Positions 16,433 to 25,600 of a stretch of 38,048 nt of DNA are shown here, one piece after another (position 1 is the first letter of the stretch; each line of letters starts with the position of its first letter). The stretch spans positions 1 through 38,048 of the forward strand of contig CAJXVR010000029.1 in assembly GCA_913061285.1 (NCBI GenBank), written 5' to 3'. The translations under genes and the position numbers were made by a program. Below the pieces are notes generated by a model. The model did not search any database, was not told the origin of the DNA, and saw only the letters and a program-made list of their open reading frames with translations. Source of the DNA: an uncultured Verrucomicrobiota bacterium (GTDB taxonomy: Bacteria > Verrucomicrobiota > Verrucomicrobiia > Limisphaerales > AAA164-E04).

Positions 16433-18439
16433 CTATTTGATGACGCCGAGTCGGCGGACCATGATCGCCTCTGGAACGAGGCTTAGATCGCCCACGTCGA
16501 CTTGCCATTCCTCCACTTCGTGGCGCATGCGTGCAAGCACCGCTTGGTATTGTGGCAGTGCTGCCAGATTGTTTAATTCGTGAGGGTCGGCAACGATGTC
16601 GTAAAGCTCTTCTGGCGCCTTGGTGGGGCTAAACCAAAGTGACTGGGCAGCGTTCAGCGTTCCTGCCTTATGCATTCGTCTCATATCGACGAGTGTGGGC
16701 ATCATGTCCATGTAGTCGATGTGCTGAGAGTAGCTTCGCTCGGGCTCGAAATTTCGAATGTATTTGAAGCGGTGATCCCGCGCTGCTCGCATGAACTCAA
16801 GGGCCTCATCCATTCGATCCCGGTGAAAGAATAGGTATTCGGGGGCAGGTTGTTTTTCAGGACCTAGAAAGATTCGGCCGTGCATGTAGTTTTTTGGTTT
16901 TAGGCCAGCGAGTGAGAGGGTCGTACGGGTGAGATCCTGAGTGGAGACGAGTTCTTCATTAAGCGATCCTGCTTCAAGGTGCTGTGGCCAACGAACGATC
17001 ACGGGCACGTGGACGCCGGCGTCATAGATCCATCGTTTGCCCCGTGGCAGCCCGCGACCGTGATCACTCCAAAAGACCACGATTGTGTTGTCAGTAAGTC
17101 CGTCATCTTCTAGACGCTGAAGGATGGCGCCTGCTTGGCGATCCATTTCGGAGATGTTGTCCTGGTACCAGGCCCAATCTTTTCGTGATTCTGGCGTGTT
17201 CGGATAGATTGGAGGAAGGTGCTTTCCGGCCAATGCGGGGTCGTGCCGTTGCTCTGGCTGGAGTCTTTCCAGCAAGGCAGCATGGGTCTTTTCACCATGC
17301 CGGATCTGGCTTTCATGGGTGATTGTTAAATTGATGACGGAGAAGAAGGGCTGGCCAGGGGCTCGGTCTCGCCAATCATTGTGGTCCGCACTTTGTCGGT
17401 CCCATACCTTGCTGAGGTCTTGCTGCGATTGATAGTCGGTCTTTGATTTGTTGGTCGTGAAATAGCCGGCTTCACGAAGGTATTCTGGAAAGCATTTTAC
17501 GCCTTCTGGAAAGGGGACGGAAATCCGCATGTGCTGGCCCCCGTAGGAGACTGGGTATTTGCCGGTAATGATTCCTGTGCGATTGATGGCGCAAACGCCT
17601 GATGGGGTAAAGGCTCGGGTGAATCGAACGCCTTCAGCAGCTAGCCGATCTAGATGGGGCGTCGAGGCGTAGGTGTCGCCGTAGCATCCAAGATTAGCGC
17701 TGATGTCTTCACAACTGATCCAAAGAATATTGGGCGTTTGGTTCGCGTCCGCCTTTGATCTTGGCGCGGGGCCGCTGGTGGCGGCTACCCTGCTAAAGTC
17801 TCTTCGAGGTCCCCCGCCCTTGGGACGTGTGTGATGCTCGAGTTCGCCTGTGTTTCTTATGTTGCGGAGTGCGTTCTTAACTGCCCCGCTAATATGGTAG
17901 TCGCCCCCCTTGACGGATTGCTTATCAAAGACAGCCTGGAGTCGCGGTAGCGCGGATTCTGCTGAGGGGCCGATTCGAGCGAAGAAATCGGCTGCCGCAC
18001 AGGCCGTGCTACGGTCATTCGACTCAACGCCTTTGAAGAGAGAGACGAACCAGGGGCCCGCGTGATCGATCGTCGACAGGGCGTAGTTAATCGCCATTCG
18101 AACGGGAAGGGATGGATCGTTGACGGCTGATTTTAGAGGTTCAATGGCTGCTTTAGCATCGGGCCCGATGTTCCCGAGGTGGCTGGCGGCCCAATAGCGA
18201 ATGGCATCGTTTTCGGATTGGAGCATCGTAGTGAGACGGGGAACGGCGCTTTTTCCGAATTGGCCAATCATCTTGGCAGCACGGAGTTGGACGGTCTCGT
18301 TGGAAGCTGCAAGATCCTTGGCCCATTCGGCCTCTGTTCGTCCGGCAATTTCGTTTCCGGTGACTGTGGGAATGAGGGTAATCACGAGAGTGATACTCAT
18401 GAGAGTTGTCCGCCAGCGCGTGGGGTTGAACGAGTGCAT
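16433..18439 (-). CDS. HEAT-repeat/sulfatase fusion, atypical CAINR motif
   Basis: A 668-residue exported protein. A signal peptide (about 1-28) is followed by HEAT-like helical repeats at about 45-195 (LRAAKMIGQFGKSAVPRLTT, IRYWAASHLGNIGPDAKAAI). A linker leads to an S1-type sulfatase domain at about 235-620. It opens with NILWISCEDISANLGCYGD, keeps the metal-binding FWSDHGRGLPRGKRWIYDAG and has the usual RFKYIRNF C-terminal strand. The formylglycine site reads SGVCAINRTGIITG with Cys283: the residue two after Cys is Ile, where sulfatases have Pro or Ala (C/S-x-P/A-x-R). The Arg at +4 is kept. Conversion to formylglycine is therefore uncertain. The gene converges with the DUF1501 gene and lies beyond two FG-GAP genes on the same strand. 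A sulfated-polysaccharide substrate is likely but unidentified. Confidence 0.92.
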   Translation of the reverse strand: MHSFNPTRWRTTLMSITLVITLIPTVTGNEIAGRTEAEWAKDLAASNETVQLRAAKMIGQFGKSAVPRLTTMLQSENDAIRYWAASHLGNIGPDAKAAIEPLKSAVNDPSLPVRMAINYALSTIDHAGPWFVSLFKGVESNDRSTACAAADFFARIGPSAESALPRLQAVFDKQSVKGGDYHISGAVKNALRNIRNTGELEHHTRPKGGGPRRDFSRVAATSGPAPRSKADANQTPNILWISCEDISANLGCYGDTYASTPHLDRLAAEGVRFTRAFTPSGVCAINRTGIITGKYPVSYGGQHMRISVPFPEGVKCFPEYLREAGYFTTNKSKTDYQSQQDLSKVWDRQSADHNDWRDRAPGQPFFSVINLTITHESQIRHGEKTHAALLERLQPEQRHDPALAGKHLPPIYPNTPESRKDWAWYQDNISEMDRQAGAILQRLEDDGLTDNTIVVFWSDHGRGLPRGKRWIYDAGVHVPVIVRWPQHLEAGSLNEELVSTQDLTRTTLSLAGLKPKNYMHGRIFLGPEKQPAPEYLFFHRDRMDEALEFMRAARDHRFKYIRNFEPERSYSQHIDYMDMMPTLVDMRRMHKAGTLNAAQSLWFSPTKAPEELYDIVADPHELNNLAALPQYQAVLARMRHEVEEWQVDVGDLSLVPEAIMVRRLGVIK

Positions 18440-18545
18440 ACGGAATCAATACCCGAAAGAATCCCGTCAGTGAAGCCTTGTCTTTCCAGTGAACAATCTC
18501 TGCGTTGATAGTGTTCTCGTTGTTCGTATATTGACCAGGGGCCCG

Positions 18546-18573
18546 TTGATAGTGGCATTGCTTATGCTATATT
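18546..18573 (+). promoter_or_regulatory. Predicted sigma-70-type promoter
   Basis: TTGATA (18546-18551) and TATATT (18568-18573) are separated by 16 bp, close to the TTGACA-N17-TATAAT consensus. The site points away from the sulfatase gene, towards the small ORF at 18687 and then antisense into the end of the FG-GAP gene. It could drive a small mRNA or a non-coding RNA. This is prediction by eye. Confidence 0.4.
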
Positions 18574-18686
18574 TTAGCTGTGATGAGAGACAGTTTAGTC
18601 GAGCTATCATAAGTCGCCTTCTCATGAGTGGGGAAAGGGAAGGTAATTTAATTTTGAGAAGATTCCCCGCTTAGAAAGGTATTCCT

Positions 18687-18878
18687 ATGAAGACGGAATC
18701 GACAAGAAGGTATCCACGACTATCATCCCGCTCCTTGCTGCTCTATGAAATGGCAAAGCGCCGCGCAGAGCGAAGTAGTCAGTTTTGTAGTTCCTGTCAG
18801 GGTTCTCCGAGTTCCCGTGGGCAACGTTCGGATGTCGGAAGCGAGACGGGTCAGTCGGAGGATGTGGAAGGAAGTTAG
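18687..18878 (+). CDS. Doubtful small ORF, 63 codons
   Basis: A basic peptide beginning MKTESTRRYPRLSSRS and later rich in Ser, Gln and Arg, with two cysteines in FCSSCQGS. I do not recognise it. In favour: GAAAGG about 8 nt before the ATG, and a promoter-like sequence about 110 bp upstream. Against: low-complexity composition, no recognisable fold, and an overlapping ORF in another frame. It may be a non-coding transcript instead. Confidence 0.25.
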   Translation: MKTESTRRYPRLSSRSLLLYEMAKRRAERSSQFCSSCQGSPSSRGQRSDVGSETGQSEDVEGS

Positions 18879-18943
18879 AGTGCCCTCGGAGTGCCGCGAG
18901 TCAGTGGACGTATGTAGCTCGCTTGAAGGGAGTCTTGATGGGG

Positions 18944-21900
18944 CTATCTGCGATCGAGTGCCACCTGTTTTTGAGTGATCTCGATTGAGTTGCGTCCGGT
19001 AGGGACAGGGGTGTAAGACTCGCTTCCGTCAGGCCATTGGACCCAAACGAGCGCCTTCGCCGGACCAGAGAGGACCGTTTGACTGGCGTCTTGAGACCAG
19101 TATCCGGTGCTGGCTTTGATCTCGGTTAGGGGGCCAAGCTTGTCTTTGTTCCCGAGCCTTAGTTTGGCGCCGATTGCATCTGGATTGGAGCCGGTGCCAA
19201 ATAAGCGAACCCGGATGCCTTGTCTGGGGCTGAGGTTTTCGAGAAGGTGAAGTGGACCGTGGCTCTCGGCAACGGCGATGTCGATTCGTGCATCATGGTT
19301 GAAATCGGCGAGTGACAGCGAACGTTGTTCTCCGTAGAGCCGGATCCCGCTTTCGATTCCGGGGATTGCTCGAAAGGAACCGGTGCCGTCTCCGAGAAGC
19401 AAGAGGCCTCGACCGGCATCATATCGGGAAATCGTTGCTTCGACGTGAAAGAAGTTTTGTGCGAGAGCAATGTCCTGATTGCCGTCGTTGTCAAAATCGG
19501 CAACGCCAATGCCGAAACTTGGGGAATACTGAGCCTCAGCCGGGAGTGCCGTTGGGGTAAAGTGTGTTCCCTGGTTGATGAAGAGGGTGCTTTCAAGCGT
19601 TGTTGCTGTATGTTTCTTGACCTGTGCTCGGTAAGGGGCCAATACCGCTTCAGTGCTCGCTTCGGCGTAGGCACGGTAGGATGGAAAACGTCGTCGAACT
19701 TCTGGGAGGGCTAGGGTAATCAGATCAAGATCTGCCCATGGTTTGTTTTTTCCCGTTCGTGCATCGAAGAAGGATTCGACCCCTACGATCCTTCCTGTTC
19801 TATTAAAATCTCCATAGTGGATTTCGATCGGTTTTTGACGGTAGCTTTGGTATCGAGTGTTTTGCCCCCAGTTCGAGGCGACCAGGTCGATCCTGCCGTC
19901 ATTGTTGAAATCCCCTGTAGCCACGCCGTTCCACCAGCCGGTTTGCTCGGAGAGTCCGAGGCTTGCGGTTGCGTTCGTGAAAACGCCAGACTCATTGAGG
20001 AAAACTGTGATCGGACCCCATTCGAGTGCCATGATAAGATCCATGTCTGAATCTCCGTCAATATCCGTAAAGGTGGCACTACTCACGAGCCCGAGATCTT
20101 TTAACCACGGCTGATTCTTGGTATCAGGGCGCCAATTTCCGTTGTCATTCAAGTAGAGGCGTGATGTCGCGGGAGCTGGGTAGGTGCCAGGAATGATTCG
20201 TCCGCCAACGAACAGATCAAGATCTCCATCCTGATCAATATCTGCCAGGGCGAGTGGTCCGGTGCTGGATTCTGTCGCGGGAATGGTGTCGAGCCGTTTT
20301 TTCGCCGAAAGGTCGTATTCAAGGACGGCGGCACCTCGAGTGGTACCGTCTTCGTAGTTTGAAGCGCCCGCTAAGATGGAGGACTGTTGATTGCTCCGGT
20401 GCCAACCGATGACCGCGCTGAGATCTCGCGGTATCGATAGGGTGACGGGGGCTTTGGTGATTTCGGTGAATTGGCGACCCGCATCGTTGCGGAACACACC
20501 AAGTCTTCCCCCTCGACCGGAACCAAGAATCAAGTCATCCCAGCCATCTTGGTCGACGTCAAACCAGGCTAGGCTAGGGCCTTGCTGATCATATTTTCGG
20601 TGGAGGAGAGGTTGCCGTTCAAAGTCGTTGAAGGCTTCTTCCCGGTGGCGGCTGGGTATGGTGAGCCGGCTTCGAGTGAAGAGGGGGCGCTTGGGGGCGT
20701 CCTTTTTTAGCGGTGCCTGAGTATCGTCGGCTTCTCGGATCTCGTAGAGATGATTGGCTTTGGGGTTCTCGATGATCGTTCGCTGCCGGTTTCTCCACGT
20801 GACGACGAGTTTGGCCGTCGTGAGATTCCTTGCGGCGAAGGTTTGTACGGTATCGTCACTGGAAAGATACCTGCCTCCTGCGAGCATGGTCTGGCTCTGC
20901 GGGAGTCCGTCGCTGAGGAGTTCGATCTTGGCGCCGATGCCTCGGGTGTTTTCAAGCTTGCCTCGAAGCCTGACGGCAATGCGCGGCGCCGCGCTCGTAT
21001 TTCGATAGATGCCTGCGGCTTGATTTAGGTGGTTGACGACGATGTCGAGATCTCCGTCATTGTCGAGATCAGCCTGGGCAAAACCATGGGAGATGGCTTC
21101 GGTGTCGAATCCCCATGCCTTGCCTCGTTCTTCAAATCGGTGATTCCCTAGGTTTCGAAAGGCGAGGTTGGCTGTCTTGAGGCGGGGAAAGAGTTTTAGA
21201 TTTTTCTCTCCTTCTTCGATGGAATTCGTCTCTTTCGCTTGTTTTAAGCGATTCATTGAATCTGCATCGATAACGTCGTGGAAATTCCCATTGGTGACGA
21301 GGCAGTCCTCCCATCCGTCGAGATCGACATCGATAAATATAACCCCCCACGACCATTCACTCGCCTCGAGTCCGGCGAATTGTGCGATCTCTGCGAAGGT
21401 GTTGTCGTCTCTATTGAGATAGAGTGTGTTGCGAAGTATTTCGGGGGAATAGCTGGGGTCGGTGACCGGCGATGGCATCGCTCGTAGACTTGTGGCGTTC
21501 GCCCGTTGTCGTTGTCGGGAACGAATGTCTCGGCTGAGCATTTCGACCACAAAGAAATCCTGGTCTCCATCACGATCGATATCGGCCGCGTCGATGGCCA
21601 TTGCAGAGAGACTCATATTCCGAAGGCTGTAAGGGGAAAACGTTTGGAACTGACGCCCTTGTCGACTGTAGTAGGATTGATCTCTTGAAAATCCAAAGTC
21701 GTTGCAGACGTAGAGTTCGGGGTGTTGATCTCCGTTGAGATCATGGAAGAAGGCGCTAAGCCCCCAGTTTCTCGGGGCGCTTACTAGCTTCTGTCTTCGG
21801 GTGTCGAGGAATGCGCCGCTATCCCAAGGAACTGGTGAAAAAACGCCCTGGCCGCGATTGACGTAGAGGATGTCGGGTTCTCCTCGTTCGATCACGCTGA

Positions 21901-22654
21901 TCCCGCCGCTCGGGACTTGTCGGGCTTTGAATCGTTCTTCGGGGGTGACCACGATCTTTCCGTTGATGCGTTCAATCTCAGCGCTCACGCCGTCGAGCCC
22001 ATCGCGGATTGTGGTGGTGCGGTAGTTGGTAGTGTAGAAATCCAGATCACCGTCATTGTTGATGTCGGCGATCGCGATTGACGTGGCTCCGAATTGAGGG
22101 ATCAGTTTTGATTTCGCATCGGCGCTGAATTTGCCGGTGCCGTCATTGTGGTAGATTCTCGTGCCTCCTCCAATGCTGTTGACCAAGAGATCGAGGTCAT
22201 CATCTCCATCCAGGTCAGCCAGCGCCGCTCCTGTGGAGAACTGATTCTTGAGCGCGAGCCCAGACTGGGACGTGATGTCTTTAAATTTCCAATTGCCGAG
22301 ATTGCGAAAAAGCGCATTCGGGCCATCTAGGCCGCAAAAGTAGATATCGGTTAGCCCGTCCCCATCAACGTCTCCCAGCGCTAGTCCAGATCCGTTTTCA
22401 CGGATTCTATTTTCAGCGACTTGCCGGTCTGTAAGTCTGTTCGTGAAGGTAATCCCGGTCACTTTCGGTGAAAGGGATTCGAACCCATCTTTGCCGCTGG
22501 CTGGGACGTCCAATGGGGCGACTCGATGGGGTCCGAGGGATTTCCAATTGAGCTCTGCAGCAGAGCACACGACGACGCTTGCTAAGATTCCCCAGGTTAA
22601 CAAGCCGCGGAATCCAATGAGGAACTGTCTTGAGTGTTTATCGTGCATGCGCAA
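18944..22654 (-). CDS. Secreted two-module FG-GAP/ASPIC-UnbV protein, copy B
   Basis: A protein of 1236 residues from TTG 22654; ATG 22648 (two residues shorter) is an alternative start. The signal peptide ends near VVVCSAAEL. The body has two modules. The first holds about seven calcium-binding FG-GAP/VCBS motifs (DVDGDGLTD, DLDGDDDLD, DINNDGDLD, DIDRDGDQD, DLDNDGDLD) and ends in an ASPIC/UnbV domain, RGIGAKIELLSDG...GRYLSSDD. The second begins at EEAFNDFERQPLL, repeats the beta-propeller motifs (DVDQDGWDD, DIDQDGDLD, DFNNDGRID, DFDNDGNQD) and ends with another ASPIC/UnbV domain containing DAIGAKLRLG and WVQWPDGSE. It probably acts at the cell surface in adhesion or glycan binding. It lies 40 bp downstream of its paralogue and is likely co-transcribed. 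The ribosome binding site is weak. Confidence 0.92.
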   Translation of the reverse strand: MRMHDKHSRQFLIGFRGLLTWGILASVVVCSAAELNWKSLGPHRVAPLDVPASGKDGFESLSPKVTGITFTNRLTDRQVAENRIRENGSGLALGDVDGDGLTDIYFCGLDGPNALFRNLGNWKFKDITSQSGLALKNQFSTGAALADLDGDDDLDLLVNSIGGGTRIYHNDGTGKFSADAKSKLIPQFGATSIAIADINNDGDLDFYTTNYRTTTIRDGLDGVSAEIERINGKIVVTPEERFKARQVPSGGISVIERGEPDILYVNRGQGVFSPVPWDSGAFLDTRRQKLVSAPRNWGLSAFFHDLNGDQHPELYVCNDFGFSRDQSYYSRQGRQFQTFSPYSLRNMSLSAMAIDAADIDRDGDQDFFVVEMLSRDIRSRQRQRANATSLRAMPSPVTDPSYSPEILRNTLYLNRDDNTFAEIAQFAGLEASEWSWGVIFIDVDLDGWEDCLVTNGNFHDVIDADSMNRLKQAKETNSIEEGEKNLKLFPRLKTANLAFRNLGNHRFEERGKAWGFDTEAISHGFAQADLDNDGDLDIVVNHLNQAAGIYRNTSAAPRIAVRLRGKLENTRGIGAKIELLSDGLPQSQTMLAGGRYLSSDDTVQTFAARNLTTAKLVVTWRNRQRTIIENPKANHLYEIREADDTQAPLKKDAPKRPLFTRSRLTIPSRHREEAFNDFERQPLLHRKYDQQGPSLAWFDVDQDGWDDLILGSGRGGRLGVFRNDAGRQFTEITKAPVTLSIPRDLSAVIGWHRSNQQSSILAGASNYEDGTTRGAAVLEYDLSAKKRLDTIPATESSTGPLALADIDQDGDLDLFVGGRIIPGTYPAPATSRLYLNDNGNWRPDTKNQPWLKDLGLVSSATFTDIDGDSDMDLIMALEWGPITVFLNESGVFTNATASLGLSEQTGWWNGVATGDFNNDGRIDLVASNWGQNTRYQSYRQKPIEIHYGDFNRTGRIVGVESFFDARTGKNKPWADLDLITLALPEVRRRFPSYRAYAEASTEAVLAPYRAQVKKHTATTLESTLFINQGTHFTPTALPAEAQYSPSFGIGVADFDNDGNQDIALAQNFFHVEATISRYDAGRGLLLLGDGTGSFRAIPGIESGIRLYGEQRSLSLADFNHDARIDIAVAESHGPLHLLENLSPRQGIRVRLFGTGSNPDAIGAKLRLGNKDKLGPLTEIKASTGYWSQDASQTVLSGPAKALVWVQWPDGSESYTPVPTGRNSIEITQKQVALDRR

Positions 22655-22694
22655 TAGCGGAGCCTTTGGGCCTATTCGGACTCGTGAACGCGGA

Positions 22695-25600
22695 CTATGG
22701 AATCATCTGCCCACCCGTTCCGATCTTCAATGCGAGTTGTTTTTCAGGGAGTGGCGTGCGCGTTTCGTGGCCGTCGGGCCAACGAACCCAAAGCTTGGAG
22801 GAAGACGTGAGGGGAGCAAGAATTTGGGTCGGACTATCCACTGAGAGCCATCCGGCTGACGAATGGATCTCTCTTGTAGGACTGACTTCGTGCTCGGCTT
22901 CGAGTCTCAGTTGGGCACCGATTGCGTTTGGGTTTGAGGGCGGACCAACAAGGGTGATGCGGATCCCTCTTTGTTGTGATTGATTCGCGTAGAGCTTGGT
23001 TTCGGCTCCGTTCTGTGTGACCGCGAGGTCGGGGCGTCCGTCATGATTGAAATCTGCGACTGCAGCCGCACGTTGCTCGCCAAAGATCGCGATACCAGTC
23101 TTGTGGTGAGGGAGGGCGGCAAAGGAGCCGTTGCCTCTGCCTTTGAGAATTAAACCCCGTCCTGCGTCGAATCGGTGAGTCCCTGGGTTGTTTGCGAAGA
23201 AATTCTGACTCAGGAATAGATCTTCGAAGCCGTCGCTGTCGAAGTCGGCAACGGCGATTCCGAATGCCGGTGCGAGCTGTGCCATGGTTGGAAGGGGGCT
23301 TGCCGTGAATCGTGAGCCTTCGTTAAGGAAGAGGGTGTGTTTCAGGTGATTGATTTCGTGTGCTGGAAGTTTGTCCAACAATGGCCCGTAAATCGTTGAT
23401 AGATCGCTGTTGGCGTAGGCCTCAAAGGATTTCATTCTTTGGCGGACGCTTGGGAGTGCGAGTCCCACGGTTCGGAGCGAGCGGGAGGGAAGTTCTCGAC
23501 CATCGGGCCCGATATAGGATTCCACCAGATCGGTCGTTCCGTTTTTATCGACGTCACCATAGTAGAGGCGTAGTGGTTGCTCTGGGCTGACGCGGAAAGG
23601 GTGGTTGCTTCCCCAATTAGTGGCGATGATGTCCATGCGGCCGTCGCCATTGAAGTCGCCGGTGGTGACTCCGTGCCATCGACCTGAAAGCTGATCGAGA
23701 TTCCAGGACCGGGTCGTCTCCTTGATACTACCAAAACTACCGGCAAAGATGCTGAGCGTGTTCCACTCTCGGCTAACAATGAGTTCTGGTCTTCCGTCGT
23801 TATTGAGATCCGAAAAGACGGCTCCTGTCACCAATCCGAGGCCCTCGAATGTATGGGCGAGTTTCAGAGTGCCTTGATCGTTCTCGAAGAAAAGCGAATC
23901 GACAGGTGTTGGGAAATGGGCTGGCTTAACCCGTCCCGCAACGAACAAGTCGAGGTCGCCATCTTGGTCCCAATCGCTAGCCGCGAGGCAGCCAAAACTG
24001 AAGTGAGTTGCGTTCACGAGGGATTGGACTTTGTCGCTTGTCCAGTTAACCAGACTGAGAGCATCTCCCGAGACGACCCCGTCTTCATAGTTTGATAGTC
24101 CGATGAGTAGATTCTCGGCGTTGTTGCCCCATGGAAGAACGGAGCTGTGATCTCGGGAACTAGGGATTCGTGTGATCCGTTTTTCGATGCGTTCGAAAGT
24201 CGTTCCCTGAATATTTCTGAATGCTGCGAGCGCGCCCCCTCTGCCGGCTCCGATGACTAGGTCCTTCCATCCGTCCCTGTCAATATCGGTCCAGGTTGCT
24301 GAGGGGCCTCCTTGGCTCAGTCGGGCGGGGAGGAGGGGTTGACGCTCCATGTCGTTGAAGGCTTCGTCTCTGTGATGGTGCTTGAGCTGATCGCTGATGT
24401 CTGCGAACCGTAGTTCGGATTCAGTCGGGTTCTTCGTTGACTTGCTCACTCGACCCTCGGCTTTGGATTCGTCAATCTCGCAAAGGGTGTTGGCGGCAAC
24501 TTGCTGAAGGGTAGAAACGGCGCCCGATCGCCAAGTGACCTTGATGGATACGGGGCCACCATCGACACCAGCGGCGAAGCTTCGAGTGGGCTGATCAGAA
24601 GAAAGATATCGTCCGGCACTTAGAATTTCCTGGGATTGGAAGACGGGCCCTCCGGTGACTTCGATTTTTGCTCCGATGCCTTTGGTATTTGGTGCCTTGC
24701 CTTGAAGTTGAATACGGATTCTTGGTGCTGATGTGTTGTTCTTGAGAAGGCTTGGGGTGGTGAGCAGATTGTTTTGAATGACGTCGAGATCGCCGTCATT
24801 GTCGAGATCGGCGAGGGCCATGCCTTGTGAGATGCCCGCTTGGTCAAACCCCCAGGCTTGGCTGGAATCTTCGAATTTCAGATTGGCTTGGTTGCGATAC
24901 GCGATGTTCGGAGTGCTGAGATTGGGATACTCGTTGATCAGAGCGCGAAACTCAGCAATAGAGACTTTCTTTCCTTGGCGGATGCTTTCAAGGCGGCGGG
25001 CGTGGTCGGCGTTTTGAAAGTCTCGCAATTGACCGTTGGTCACAAGAATGTCTTCGTATCCATCTAAGTCCACGTCGAGAAAGATGGGGCCCCATGACCA
25101 ATCGCTAGCTTCAACACCGCTAAACTGCGATATCTCAGCGTAGGTGTTGTCGCCGAGATTGAGTTGTAGGGTGTTCCGAAGGATTTGCTGACGATTCGCA
25201 TTCAGTCCAACTAGGTTGGGGCGAGGCGGGCTCATGTTCACTTGAACGTGGCGTTTTTTGTGGTCAGGACTGAGCATGTCGACGACGAAAAAATCGAGAT
25301 CTCCATCGCGGTCGATATCCGCAAAGTCAGCGCCCATTGAGAAGGTGCTCGTGTTTCGGAGCGCCAGTTCCTCGAGGGCTCTGAAGGTTCCGTCGCCTCG
25401 ATTGATCCAAATCCGATCTGGGGTGTAGAGATCGTTGCAAACGTAGATATCAGGGGCGCCATCTCCCGTGAAATCTCGCATCTGCACCGCGAGCCCCCAA
25501 TCCCGAGGAGGTTCCTCGAGGGGTTGTCCATCCTCGTCGAGGAAAGCCCCAGAGGTGAATGAGAGTGATGTGAAATGGGCGTTGCCGTCGTTGATGAATA

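Larger units (their letters stand above)
18440..18943. other. 504-bp intergenic region, gene-poor
   Basis: Upstream of the sulfatase gene and downstream of the FG-GAP gene. It contains a good-looking + strand promoter (18546-18573) and a doubtful 63-codon ORF (18687-18878). The - strand promoter of the sulfatase gene should lie here too, but I could not pick it out. No tRNA or repeat was seen. Confidence 0.5.

Noticed and set aside
18179..18508. + strand ORFs of 90-109 codons over the sulfatase start
   Set aside because: Antisense to the signal peptide and HEAT region of the sulfatase, with no features of their own.
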